Source of the DNA: Bacillota bacterium
GTDB taxonomy: Bacteria; Bacillota; Clostridia; Acetivibrionales; DTU013
Direction: 5' to 3'
Assembly (NCBI GenBank): GCA_023411715.1
Contig: JAEYOM010000034.1
Span: 1 to 32,664, forward strand
Length of the DNA stretch: 32,664 bases
Shown: positions 1 through 7,867 of the stretch, one piece after another
Numbering within the stretch: position 1 is the first letter of the stretch
Layout of the letters: each line of letters begins with the position of its first letter
Program-made: the position numbers and the translations under genes
The notes under the pieces: model-generated
Told to the model about the DNA's origin: nothing
Seen by the model: the letters and a program-made list of their open reading frames with translations, nothing else
The model's database searches: none

Positions 1-8
1 TCTATACC

Positions 9-35
9 CCCTTTGAAGTGTCGCAACTTAAAGGG
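9..35. repeat. Strong inverted repeat / hairpin
   Basis: The arms CCCTTTGAAGT and ACTTAAAGGG pair with one bulged G around a six-base loop. It lies just past the 3' end (minus strand) of a transposase-like fragment, so it may be part of an insertion-sequence end or a terminator remnant. The window starts 8 bases upstream, so its full context is not visible. Confidence 0.4.
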
Positions 36-87
36 TATTATTTTGAAGGGGTGCTTGCAATGGTTTTTCCATTTTATGCAGGGTTTT

Positions 88-201
88 TTAAGTTCCGGAA
101 CGCTCGGTTTTCATTGTACCAAAAACAGTAATGGAATCCATCTTCTCATTGGACAGGAGCGCGAAGTATCCGTAGTAACGCTTTGCTTTGTTGACGGCGT
201 C
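88..201 (-). pseudogene. C-terminal fragment resembling an IS1634/IS4-type transposase
   Basis: Read on the minus strand, about 37 residues begin at the edge of the neighbouring IS3 element and end at a TAA at 90-88. They contain KAKRYYGYFALLSNEKMDSIT, very like the conserved YGYFAL-SNE segment of IS1634-type DDE transposases. The normal continuation (a helix carrying the catalytic Glu and the KAFGNLKER-like tail) is replaced by an unrelated short tail, so the fragment is non-functional at both ends. The upstream part of the gene is not found on the far side of the IS3 element (after 1482). The call rests on one short motif recognised by eye and is therefore moderate. Confidence 0.4.
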
Positions 202-206
202 CTGTT

Positions 207-1482
207 TATAATGCTCCCCTTTGTCAAGACACAAAAAGAGAAATTTTAAGTTAACCCCTTCCTGTGTCTGTATGTTATGAAGTAACCACCTGCTCCTTGA
301 CACCTGAATAAACATTTGCCGGACATTCACCGTTAATCGAGGAATGCGGCCTGTAAGTGTTGTAAATGTGGATATATTCCTTAAGCATGGCTCTAAGCTG
401 TCTGGGAGTCTCATACTCGTCTATGTAGATCCTATCATACTTGAGAGTCCTGAAAAAACGCTCGGTACGTGCATTATCAAGACACTGGCCTTTACCATCC
501 ATGGAAACTCTGACCCCGATATCTTCAATCATTTTGATATAATCCGGATTGGTAAAATGCCCGCCCTAGTCACTGTTGATAATCTCAGGTTTGGATTTTG
601 CCAATGCCCGTTTCATGCAGCAGAGAACAAAGGACTTATCGAGTGTGCTTGAAAGCTCATAATCCATAATGCAACGGCTATACCAGTCGATAATGACAAA
701 CAGGTACATGAACCCTTTCTTCATGCGAACATAGGTTATATCAACACCCCAGATCTGGTTGGGATGGGTGATTGCCAGATTTCTCAACAGATAAGGCTTT
801 ATGTACTGTGAATGGTATCGCTTGCTCAGGTTTGGCTTGGGATACAGCGTATAAATACCCATGTCCTTCATGATCCGCCGGGTCCGTTTCTTGTTAATCA
901 GGATTCCGTCGTCACGCCGGAGAATCCGTGTGATTGTCCGATATCCCCAAGTAGGCTCATCCGTATGGATTTCATCAATCCGTCGCATGATGAACAACTC
1001 CTCATCGGTGATCAGCTTTAAAGCCGGCTGCCGATAAAGGCTGGACCGGTTCAGACTCAGAAGCTCCGCCTGACGCTGGACTGTAAGCCGCGAATGATTC
1101 ATATCCACCAGTTCTTTACGGGCGTTTGCGTTGGATAATTTCGTCAGATTTTTTTTGAGCCAGTCGACCTCATATGTCAACTGACCGACTTTACGCTCCA
1201 AGGCCGCCACCCGTTCCTTTTCCGCAATCAGTTCCTTTTCGGCTTCCGTCGGTCCCTTTTTAAACATATCGGCTGCTCGTTCCAGGAATTCTGACTTCCA
1301 GCGGCTGATAACGACTGGTCTAACATCATGGCGTGCTGCGATCTAATTGAGAGTTGCTTCCTCCTGAAGCACCTCCAATACTACCTTGGTTTTAAATTCT
1401 GCACTGTAATTGTTTCGTTTGTTCATGCTTCCATTATAACTTATTTTCTTCTTTTTGTGTCTCACCCTATGGGAGCATTATA
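207..1482 (-). mobile_element. IS3-family insertion sequence, inactivated
   Basis: A 1276-bp element. Its left end (207 rightward) and the reverse complement of its right end (1482 leftward) both start TATAATGCTCCC, and after nine divergent bases both read GACACAAAAAGA, giving imperfect terminal inverted repeats of about 33 bp. One transposase frame fills most of it. No clear target-site duplication is seen (CCTGTT to the left, GCAGGA to the right), which suggests an old insertion, a rearranged flank, or that the true outermost bases differ slightly from those chosen. The transposase has two in-frame stops, so the copy should not move by itself. Confidence 0.8.
275..1426 (-). pseudogene. IS3-family transposase (OrfA+OrfB in one frame) with two amber stops
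   Basis: The ATG at 1426-1424 opens MNKRNNYSAEFKTKVVLEVL, a typical OrfA helix-turn-helix start. Codon 28 (1345-1343) is TAG, where relatives have a residue before IAARHDV. The frame then continues through a coiled coil (VAALERKVGQLTYEVDWLKK) into the HTH_21 region and the integrase core. DDE residues are visible: Asp in WGVDITYV, Asp in INSD just before the second TAG (568-566), and Glu in NARTERFFRTLKYD. Families normally read INSDQGGHF there, so CAG to TAG is the likely change. OrfA and OrfB share one frame without the usual -1 shift. Total length would be 383 codons. Both lesions are single-base substitutions; sequencing error is possible but two in one gene argue for decay. Confidence 0.85.
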
Positions 1483-1527
1483 GCAGGAGGCTTGATACGA
1501 CCCTACATTTTTTCAGGATGAATGATG

Positions 1528-1556
1528 TTGAAGAATTATGAAATGCATGCTATAAT
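1528..1556 (+). promoter_or_regulatory. Candidate sigma-A promoter
   Basis: TTGAAG (1528-1533), a 17-base spacer and TATAAT (1551-1556). The -10 is perfect and the -35 has two mismatches to TTGACA. It points toward comFC, about 430 bases away. Confidence 0.45.
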
Positions 1557-1606
1557 ACAAACTCAAATTGTAAGATTATTACTTTGCCATATAACAGTCG
1601 CTATCT

Positions 1607-1635
1607 TTGACATTAGCGCAGCGTAAAAGTAAAAT
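1607..1635 (+). promoter_or_regulatory. Candidate sigma-A promoter for the comFC operon
   Basis: TTGACA (1607-1612), 17 bases, TAAAAT (1630-1635). The -35 is perfect and the -10 has one mismatch. It is the best match in the region and would give a leader of about 350 nt before comFC. Confidence 0.5.
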
Positions 1636-1994
1636 ATAGATATTATATAGAAGTTAGAATTGCACGATATATTGTGTGGTACTTTAAATTTTTTCTGAGA
1701 GTGCATAAGATTTTTTCCGGTCATCAAAGAATAAAGTTCATTCTTTCATAAGCCATAGCTTAAAAGAGCAGGCAGGAATGAACGATTAGACGATGCAGAA
1801 TAAAAGTTCATCCCAACAAAAAGTACAAATATATGAATATGAACTTTTGGAAGAACGAGGTTATATTACTAAAGGGAACAAAACACGAGGGAAAATGCTC
1901 TCAATTATATATATTATTCCGATATATAATTTGACCCGTTCAGGGCTTGGAATCAGGTGGCTGAATAGGTCAGCATATGAAAGGGCGAAGCATT

Positions 1995-2702
1995 ATGAGG
2001 CTGTTTGAACAGATCTCCGGTATGATTTTCCCGCCGAAATGCATATTTTGCCAACAGTTGTTAAGCCATGACGCAGTTCTTCATATTTGTACAGATTGTT
2101 ATCTGAAGCTGCCGTTCCTTGATAAGGCGTTTATGACTACGACTCAGGACGGGGACGATAAAAGTTACTGTGACGGAGCGGTCAGCATCTTTCAGTATAC
2201 AGGCATGGTAAAGGAATCGCTGATCCGGTTCAAATTCTATAATAAACCGAGCTATTACAGGACTTATGCCAGGCTTATAGCGGACAGGCTTGTGAATACG
2301 ATCGAAATAAAACAGTTTGATCTGGTTTTAAGCGTCCCGCTGCACAGGCATAAGGAGTTTTCGAGAGGATACAATCAGGCACACCTTATTGCAAGGGCGC
2401 TTGCCAGGGAACTAAAGCTGCCGGAGCGCTCCGATCTGCTTAATAGATACAGGTATACCGAGGCACAAAGCCTATTGGACAAACAGAAAAGGAACCAGAA
2501 TGTGAAGGGGGCATTTACCGTTACTTCACCGAAAAAAATAGAAGGTAAGTCGGTATTATTGGTGGATGATATTCTGACAACCGGCTCGACGCTCGAAGAA
2601 TGCGGCAGAATGCTGAAACAGGCGGGAGCGCTGAAAGTAACAGCTGTAGTTGTTGCCACGGGAAGAAAAAATCAGGGAGGTTTGACTTATGCCGGAAGTT
2701 AG
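1995..2702 (+). CDS. comFC: ComFC-like phosphoribosyltransferase family protein
   Basis: The product has an N-terminal zinc-finger-like knuckle (C16-x2-C19 and C32-x2-C35) followed by a type I phosphoribosyltransferase fold. The PRPP-binding loop SVLLVDDILTTGSTLEECG is clear near residue 185. ComFC proteins are linked to DNA uptake for transformation; the exact reaction is not settled. Length (235 aa) fits the family. I start at ATG 1995 because AAGGGCGA lies seven bases upstream and homology begins at MRLFEQI; an in-frame ATG at 1977 would add six residues. The end overlaps the next gene by 14 bases, implying translational coupling. comFC directly before yvyF-flgM is the B. subtilis order. 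Confidence 0.85.
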   Translation: MRLFEQISGMIFPPKCIFCQQLLSHDAVLHICTDCYLKLPFLDKAFMTTTQDGDDKSYCDGAVSIFQYTGMVKESLIRFKFYNKPSYYRTYARLIADRLVNTIEIKQFDLVLSVPLHRHKEFSRGYNQAHLIARALARELKLPERSDLLNRYRYTEAQSLLDKQKRNQNVKGAFTVTSPKKIEGKSVLLVDDILTTGSTLEECGRMLKQAGALKVTAVVVATGRKNQGGLTYAGS

Positions 2703-3120
2703 AAATTGCAGGAGATGCGGGAGGGTTTACAGTTACATAGGAGGGGCCCCGATCTGTCCCGACTGTAAGAAGCAGGACGAGGAGGACTTCCAGAAAGTCA
2801 AGGAATATCTTTATCAAAACAGGGGAGCAAGTATCAATCAAGTTTCCGTCGATGTGGACATCAGCGTCGAGAAAATAAAAAGATACCTTAAGGAAGGAAG
2901 GCTCGAGATTATCGGCGACGACGGCAACATGATACTCGAGTGTGAAAATTGCGGTAAATCCATTAAAAGCGGAAGGTTCTGCGAGGAATGCGAAAGACAG
3001 CTCCAGTCTGGTTTCAAGAGCGCGGCAAGCCAGATCCAGGGGGAGATCGATCAACAGTCGGATACCGGTATTAAAGGTATAGGTATGAGATACCTTAACA
3101 AGAACGAAAAAAAGATCTAA
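2689..3120 (+). CDS. yvyF: YvyF-like flagellar operon protein (TIGR03826 type)
   Basis: A 143-residue protein with two zinc-ribbon-like pairs: C7-x2-C10 with C23-x2-C26 at the N-terminus, and CENCG...CEECE near residues 85-100. Between them lies a helix-turn-helix-like stretch (GASINQVSVDVDISVEKIKRYLKEGRLEI) that suggests nucleic-acid or protein binding. It matches the protein encoded between comFC and flgM in B. subtilis and many Clostridia. Its function is not established; conserved placement suggests a role in flagellar regulation. The start overlaps comFC and has GGGAGG ten bases upstream. Confidence 0.85.
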   Translation: MPEVRNCRRCGRVYSYIGGAPICPDCKKQDEEDFQKVKEYLYQNRGASINQVSVDVDISVEKIKRYLKEGRLEIIGDDGNMILECENCGKSIKSGRFCEECERQLQSGFKSAASQIQGEIDQQSDTGIKGIGMRYLNKNEKKI

Positions 3121-3131
3121 ATATTGCTGGT

Positions 3132-3158
3132 TAATATTTTCCCTGATCGTACCGATAT
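3132..3158 (+). promoter_or_regulatory. Candidate sigma-28 (SigD) promoter for flgM
   Basis: TAAT (3132-3135), a 15-base spacer and ACCGATAT (3151-3158) match the sigma-28 consensus TAAA-N15-GCCGATAA well. The site sits about 120 bases before flgM, where B. subtilis also has a SigD promoter, giving FlgM-SigD feedback. Read by eye only. Confidence 0.65.
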
Positions 3159-3288
3159 AATTTATGAGCTGCTGTAATGAACGGATAAAGCGTCATCATT
3201 GCAGACATTAAGCTGGTTACGATACAGAGGTCTGGCGTTCCAGGATTTTCTGTATTGTGGTAAGTAATATAAAAGGTGAGTGGTAAGT

Positions 3289-3576
3289 ATGAGGATACCG
3301 GGTGATTTGTCAAAGATAACCGGAGTTTACGGAACACAAAAGAATGTCGGACGGGTCGGTAAGACCGGAACTGTTTCGGCAAAAAAGGATGTACTTTCAA
3401 TATCCAGCGAAGCCAAGGATTTTCAGACGGTCAATAGGGCTTTGAAGGATGTGCCGGATATACGCCAGGGTAAAGTGGATGAAATTCTGGGAAGTATGAA
3501 TTCGGGAAGTTATAATGTTTCAGGCCGGGATGTAGCTGACAAGGTCATTAATTCCGTTTTTGACAGGAAAGCTTGA
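3289..3576 (+). CDS. flgM: Anti-sigma-28 factor FlgM
   Basis: A 95-residue protein of FlgM type: flexible N-terminus (MRIPGDLSKITGVYG) and C-terminal helices with DVLSISSEAKDFQTV and RQGKVDEILGSMNSGSYNVSGRDVADKVINSVF, the sigma-binding part. FlgM holds sigma-28 until the hook-basal body is complete. I choose ATG 3289, since AAAGGTGAG lies about eight bases before it; the in-frame GTG at 3280 is inside that binding site. A sigma-28-like promoter upstream implies autoregulation. It precedes flgN. Confidence 0.92.
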   Translation: MRIPGDLSKITGVYGTQKNVGRVGKTGTVSAKKDVLSISSEAKDFQTVNRALKDVPDIRQGKVDEILGSMNSGSYNVSGRDVADKVINSVFDRKA

Positions 3577-3664
3577 CGTACCGGGGGGGAGTTGAAAAGC
3601 TCTCCTTTTTCCAACGGCGGCAAATGCAGGTTAAATAAAGTTCGCGATGTCAGGTGGTGAAGAT

Positions 3665-4165
3665 TTGGATACTGCACTGGTTGAGAGGCTGGTCGAAATC
3701 CTTGGCAAGGAAAAGAACATATATGAAAAAATATTAAAGCTTTCCATGGATAAAAAGGATGTGATCGTCGCCGGGAATGTTTCCGAACTTGAAGGCATTA
3801 CGAGGATGGAACAGTCTATACTCCTGAAATTGGGCAAGCTCGAGGGAGAACGGGAGGAGCTGACCGGGGAACTGGCGGCCGCTCTTAAAATAAATCCGTC
3901 GGAAGTAACGCTGTCAGGTCTTGCAAAAATGGTGCCGGACGAACAGGGGGCCAGGCTCAGAAACTGCCGGGATTCATTTTTAAAGACCATAGACGATATC
4001 CGCAGTAATAATACGCTCAATTCGAAACTTATCCGCAACTCGCTGGATTATATAGATTTTTCAATAAATATTCTTTCAAATGCCGGAGCGACGGGCAATA
4101 ACTACAGTAACTCCGGACAGTCAAACGATCCGAAGAAGAGAAATTTTTTTGATATGAAATTGTAG
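3665..4165 (+). CDS. flgN: FlgN-family flagellar export chaperone
   Basis: A 166-residue, mostly helical, charged protein with a coiled-coil core (LVERLVEILGKEKNIYEKILKLSMDKKDVIV...LEGITRMEQSILLKLGKLE). This is the FlgN pattern: cytosolic chaperone for the hook-filament junction proteins FlgK and FlgL, both encoded directly downstream. The start is uncertain. TTG 3665 has AGGTGG seven bases upstream; ATG 3647 adds six residues but has no visible Shine-Dalgarno, so I prefer TTG. The C-terminus is Asn/Ser-rich and ends in a basic segment. A short hairpin separates it from flgK. Confidence 0.85.
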   Translation: MDTALVERLVEILGKEKNIYEKILKLSMDKKDVIVAGNVSELEGITRMEQSILLKLGKLEGEREELTGELAAALKINPSEVTLSGLAKMVPDEQGARLRNCRDSFLKTIDDIRSNNTLNSKLIRNSLDYIDFSINILSNAGATGNNYSNSGQSNDPKKRNFFDMKL

Positions 4166-4166
4166 A

Positions 4167-4194
4167 GGGATGTTTAGCACCTTTAGAACATTCC
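4167..4194 (+). promoter_or_regulatory. Leader hairpin before the flgK Shine-Dalgarno
   Basis: GGGATGTT (4167-4174) pairs with AACATTCC (4187-4194) over eight base pairs, one of them G-U, around the loop TAGCACCTTTAG. The ribosome binding site AAGGGGAGG follows at once, then ATG 4211. The 5' arm plus loop start (GGATGTTTAGC) recurs in the leuC leader at 29444. It may modulate translation or stabilise mRNA at the processed end; function is inferred. Confidence 0.5.
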
Positions 4195-4210
4195 AAAAAG
4201 GGGAGGTACT

Positions 4211-6169
4211 ATGGGCTCCAGTTTCGGCAGTTACAATATAGCGCGTTCTGGGCTGTTTGTCAACGAACGCGGGCTTTTTGTGACAGGTCAAAATATTTCA
4301 AATGTGAATACACCTGGATATGCCAGGCAGCAAGCTATGATCAAGAATGCCCAGGTCAATTCGTACTATTCCAGGTATGGATTGATGCAGATCGGGCTTG
4401 GCGCGGATATCCAGGAAACGAGACAGATCCGGAATATTTTTCTGGACAATGTCTTCAGGCAGGAGAATACCACGCTGGGCTACTGGGACGTGAGGCAAAA
4501 GACCTTCCAGGATGTCCAGGCGGTCATTGGTGAACCGCTGAATTCCGGACTGCAAAATGTGCTGAACCAGTTCTGGGATTCGTGGCAGGAGTTGTCGAAG
4601 GATCCGGACAGCCTGACGGTCAGAGCGATGGTAAGGCAGCGCGGAGAGGCGCTAGCTCAGCAGATCAATCATATGGGAGATCAGCTTGATAAGATCCAGA
4701 GCGACTTGAATGATGAGCTTGTCCTGCGTTTAGATGAAATCAATCAAATTACCTCACAGGTCGCCCAACTGAATTCGACGATATTGGAATCCGAAGTGTC
4801 GGGCGATTCCGCCAACGACTACCGTGACCAGCGCAATCTGCTTATCGACAAGCTCAGCAATATGGCGGATATCGTTGTAAATGAAACGCAGGACGGCGAG
4901 GTGGATATTTCTCTGGGCGGGTATTTACTTGTCCAGAAGGCCCAGAGCACTAATCTGTATGCAGCTGAGAGAAACCCGGGGGAGGTCTTTTACGTCCCCA
5001 AGCTGGAGGGTACCAATACTGTAGTGCCTGTAAAAAGCGGAACACTCAAGGGCATACTCGAGTCCAGAGGCGAAGTGAACGGAGTGGTAGGAAGCTACGA
5101 GAATGGTACGCCGAACACGAAGGCGGATGTAGTTTTCTACGTGGATACGTCGACGATGTCCGTTGCCGACGCACAGCTGCGGGCCGACAAATACATGGCG
5201 GAACTCCAAAAGAGAGGATTGGACTGCAATGTTACGGTGCAGGAAGTAGCTTCTGCCGACGATTTTGCCTCAGCCATAGATCCTACCAAATTCAGATCAG
5301 ACTCCAATAAATACGCGGTGTTTATAACCAATAACGTTCCAGGCAATATGGCGGCACTGCAAACTGTGTTGACGAATGCAGCGATCGACGCGTCGGCTGT
5401 GACAGATACGGATACTACTGATCCTTCTAATAAAGCCGATGCTGAAGCCTGGTCAGCCTTCGCTGCTGCCAATGACGGTACGACGTACGATTATGATCAA
5501 TTCTCGGATCCCGATGAAACCGATTATACGGCATTCGCCAACAGTATGGCTGGCGATACCAATACAGATGTCAACGATTCCATTTCCGTCATACCCGATT
5601 CGATGAACATCGTATCGGATATGCGCAAACGGCTGAATGCCCTTGTCAATGTCATGCTGCGTGAGATAAACTACCTTCACAGTAACGGCAAGACCATGGG
5701 TGATGATCCGAAAGATGGCGAGGATTTCTTTACCGTTAAGAATACTGCAAGACCGTTGGAAATGGGAAACATACAAGTAAATCCCGATTTTTCGAACCTT
5801 ACCCTTATTGCAGCCTCAAAGAGCGGTGCCAACGAGGATAACACCAATGCACTGGAGATCGCAGACCTTCGGAACAAAACCTGCATCAATGATTCAACAG
5901 GCATCCTTAGCCTAGACGACTATTACCAGTCTATTGTGCTGCATATGGCAAACAGCGCGGCGGAGGCGGACGGAATGTCCGACAGCCAGGGCAAGCTTGT
6001 GCAGTCGGTGGACGCCAACAGGACATCAATTTCAGGTGTCTCTATGGATGAGGAAATGAGCAACATGATGAAGTTCAAATTTGCATACGACGCAGCATCA
6101 AGGGTGCTGAACATTATAGATACTATGACGGACACCATCGTAAACAAAATGGGTCTGGCAGGAAGGTGA
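4211..6169 (+). CDS. flgK: Flagellar hook-associated protein FlgK (first copy)
   Basis: The N-terminus (SFGSYNIARSGLFVNERGLFVTGQNISNVNTPGYARQQ) and C-terminus (SGVSMDEEMSNMMKFKFAYDAASRVLNIIDTMTDTIVNKMG) are the paired helices of FlgK, the first hook-filament junction protein. It is secreted by the flagellar type III system with FlgN as chaperone. At 652 aa it exceeds the usual 460-560. The excess is an Asp/Thr/Ala-rich segment at about residues 300-460 inserted after GTLKGILESRG, with a compact-looking part (ADVVFYVDTSTMSVADAQ...) followed by an acidic stretch. RBS GGGGAGG, ATG 4211. It is followed after six bases by a second flgK-like gene. Confidence 0.93.
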   Translation: MGSSFGSYNIARSGLFVNERGLFVTGQNISNVNTPGYARQQAMIKNAQVNSYYSRYGLMQIGLGADIQETRQIRNIFLDNVFRQENTTLGYWDVRQKTFQDVQAVIGEPLNSGLQNVLNQFWDSWQELSKDPDSLTVRAMVRQRGEALAQQINHMGDQLDKIQSDLNDELVLRLDEINQITSQVAQLNSTILESEVSGDSANDYRDQRNLLIDKLSNMADIVVNETQDGEVDISLGGYLLVQKAQSTNLYAAERNPGEVFYVPKLEGTNTVVPVKSGTLKGILESRGEVNGVVGSYENGTPNTKADVVFYVDTSTMSVADAQLRADKYMAELQKRGLDCNVTVQEVASADDFASAIDPTKFRSDSNKYAVFITNNVPGNMAALQTVLTNAAIDASAVTDTDTTDPSNKADAEAWSAFAAANDGTTYDYDQFSDPDETDYTAFANSMAGDTNTDVNDSISVIPDSMNIVSDMRKRLNALVNVMLREINYLHSNGKTMGDDPKDGEDFFTVKNTARPLEMGNIQVNPDFSNLTLIAASKSGANEDNTNALEIADLRNKTCINDSTGILSLDDYYQSIVLHMANSAAEADGMSDSQGKLVQSVDANRTSISGVSMDEEMSNMMKFKFAYDAASRVLNIIDTMTDTIVNKMGLAGR

Positions 6170-6175
6170 TAATAA

Positions 6176-7855
6176 ATGAGCGGAGGATCGTTTTTTGGTC
6201 TTAATGTGGCGCTTCAGGGGCTTTTTACATCTCAAAGGAGCCTTGACACTGTCAATCACAATTTGAATAATGTGAATACCCCCGGCTATTCAAGGCAGCA
6301 GGTGGTACAGCAGGCTTGCAGGCCGATCGCGCTGGTCGACGGCACAGGCATGCTCGGTACCGGAGCCGAAGTAACAGGGGTGAAACGGATACGGGATGAA
6401 TTCCTTGATTTTAAATACTGGAGCGAGAATATCTCCATGGGCGAGTGGGGCGCGAAGCAGGAAGTGCTTTCAGATATCGAGGTGGCATTCAATGAGCCTT
6501 CCGATAGTGGGTTTACCACGATCATGAGCGACTTCTACGATGCCATGCAGGAATTGACAAAGGATGCAAGCAGCGAGGCGGCCCGGACGCTTGTGCGCGA
6601 AAGAGGCGTTACGCTGGCAACGTATTTCAATAGCCTGGCGACACATTTTGAAGAGCTGCAGATGGATGTGAATAATAGAATCCAGACCAAGGTGGATGAA
6701 GCCAACTCCTATGCAGTGCAGATCCAACAGCTGAACAAGCAGATCTATTTGTCTGAGCTGGACGGCAATACGGCAAATGATATGCGCGACCAGAGGACTC
6801 TTCTGGTAGACAAGCTTTCGAAAATCGTTAATATCGAAGCATACGAAGTTGTTACGGGAAAGCTCCCCAATGGCCAGGATGACAAGCATTTTGTCGTTGC
6901 CATCAGCGGCAAGGCGATAGTAGACCATTTCTCCATCAGCAAGCTGGCTGTTGTGCAAAGGGATGCCGCCCATAAAGTGAACGATGAGGATGTGGACAAT
7001 CTGTACGATGTAAAATGGGCAGACGGAAATTCCTTGGACATAAAAGGCGGCGAACTTCGTGGCTTCCTGGACACCAGGGACGGCAATGACGGCAGTAACG
7101 ACGGATCTAATGGCATTACTTCGCCGAAGTACAAGGGCATACCGTATTACCAGAGGAAGCTCAATGAATTTGTCAGGGTCTTCGCAAGAGCATTCAACGA
7201 AGGCTATATTGACGCAAATAACGACAATGGATTTGATCTGGGGGAGGAAAACGGCATTGGTCACGCGGATGGATATGGAGTTGATCAAACAGAAAAAGGC
7301 TACCGGTTTTTTACAATGTTGGATGGTAAGCAATCGATTTCCAGTGCTGATTTCCTTGATGAAGCAGGTCTCTCACTCGACGCGCCTGATCCAACCGATC
7401 CAAGCTACCCAGCCTATATGGAAAAGGTCTACCACCTATATGATAATATTACTGCCAAAAATTTCGCTGTTAGCGATGATATACTGAAGGACATAAACAA
7501 GATTTCGACATCCGACTCCAACACGCCGACGCAGGAGGAGAATACCAACGCTTTAAAGAGCCTGCTAGATATGCGGCAAAACGCGAATATGTTTTCCGAA
7601 GGCGCACCGGAGGATTTTATGAAGGCAACCATCGCCTCCATGGGAATTGACGCCCAGCAGGCAATGAATTACGAAGCCAATCAGCAGGTTGTTATAAACC
7701 AGATCATCAAAAGGCGCCTTTCCGATTCCGGCGTATCCCTGGATGAAGAAATGACCAACCTGGTAAAATTCCAGCAGGCATACAGCTCATCAGCCAAAAT
7801 GATACAAACCATGAATGAGGTATACGACACACTGATCAACAGGCTGTTTGTATAA
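6176..7855 (+). CDS. flgK: Flagellar hook-associated protein FlgK (second copy)
   Basis: A 559-residue FlgK paralogue: N-terminal GSFFGLNVALQGLFTSQRSLDTVNHNLNNVNTPGYSRQQ and C-terminal SDSGVSLDEEMTNLVKFQQAYSSSAKMIQTMNEVYDTLINRLFV. It is clearly diverged from the preceding copy and lacks its large insertion. Residues 346-358 (DANNDNGFDLGEE) resemble a calcium-binding EF-hand/dockerin-type loop in the variable middle part. GGAAGGTGAT precedes ATG 6176. Tandem flgK genes suggest either a two-part junction zone or alternative junction proteins; the sequence cannot decide this. Confidence 0.92.
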   Translation: MSGGSFFGLNVALQGLFTSQRSLDTVNHNLNNVNTPGYSRQQVVQQACRPIALVDGTGMLGTGAEVTGVKRIRDEFLDFKYWSENISMGEWGAKQEVLSDIEVAFNEPSDSGFTTIMSDFYDAMQELTKDASSEAARTLVRERGVTLATYFNSLATHFEELQMDVNNRIQTKVDEANSYAVQIQQLNKQIYLSELDGNTANDMRDQRTLLVDKLSKIVNIEAYEVVTGKLPNGQDDKHFVVAISGKAIVDHFSISKLAVVQRDAAHKVNDEDVDNLYDVKWADGNSLDIKGGELRGFLDTRDGNDGSNDGSNGITSPKYKGIPYYQRKLNEFVRVFARAFNEGYIDANNDNGFDLGEENGIGHADGYGVDQTEKGYRFFTMLDGKQSISSADFLDEAGLSLDAPDPTDPSYPAYMEKVYHLYDNITAKNFAVSDDILKDINKISTSDSNTPTQEENTNALKSLLDMRQNANMFSEGAPEDFMKATIASMGIDAQQAMNYEANQQVVINQIIKRRLSDSGVSLDEEMTNLVKFQQAYSSSAKMIQTMNEVYDTLINRLFV

Positions 7856-7867
7856 GGAGGATGAAAA

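Larger units (their letters stand above)
1483..1994. other. Intergenic stretch upstream of comFC
   Basis: About 510 AT-rich bases separate the insertion sequence from comFC. They hold two sigma-A-like promoters (annotated separately). A 71-codon open frame starts at 1793 (MQNKSSSQQKVQ) but resembles nothing I recognise, has no convincing ribosome binding site and runs into comFC, so I do not call it. A small inverted repeat AAAGAAT / ATTCTTT lies near 1726-1746. If transcription starts at the promoters found here, comFC would have a leader of about 350-430 nt. Confidence 0.5.

Noticed and set aside
1793..2008. 71-codon open frame before comFC
   Set aside because: No recognisable motif, no convincing ribosome binding site, and it overlaps the comFC start; probably chance in AT-rich DNA.
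6470..7333. Long minus-strand frame (287 codons) inside the second flgK
   Set aside because: It is antisense to a clear FlgK gene, contains no family motif and is explained by codon shadowing.
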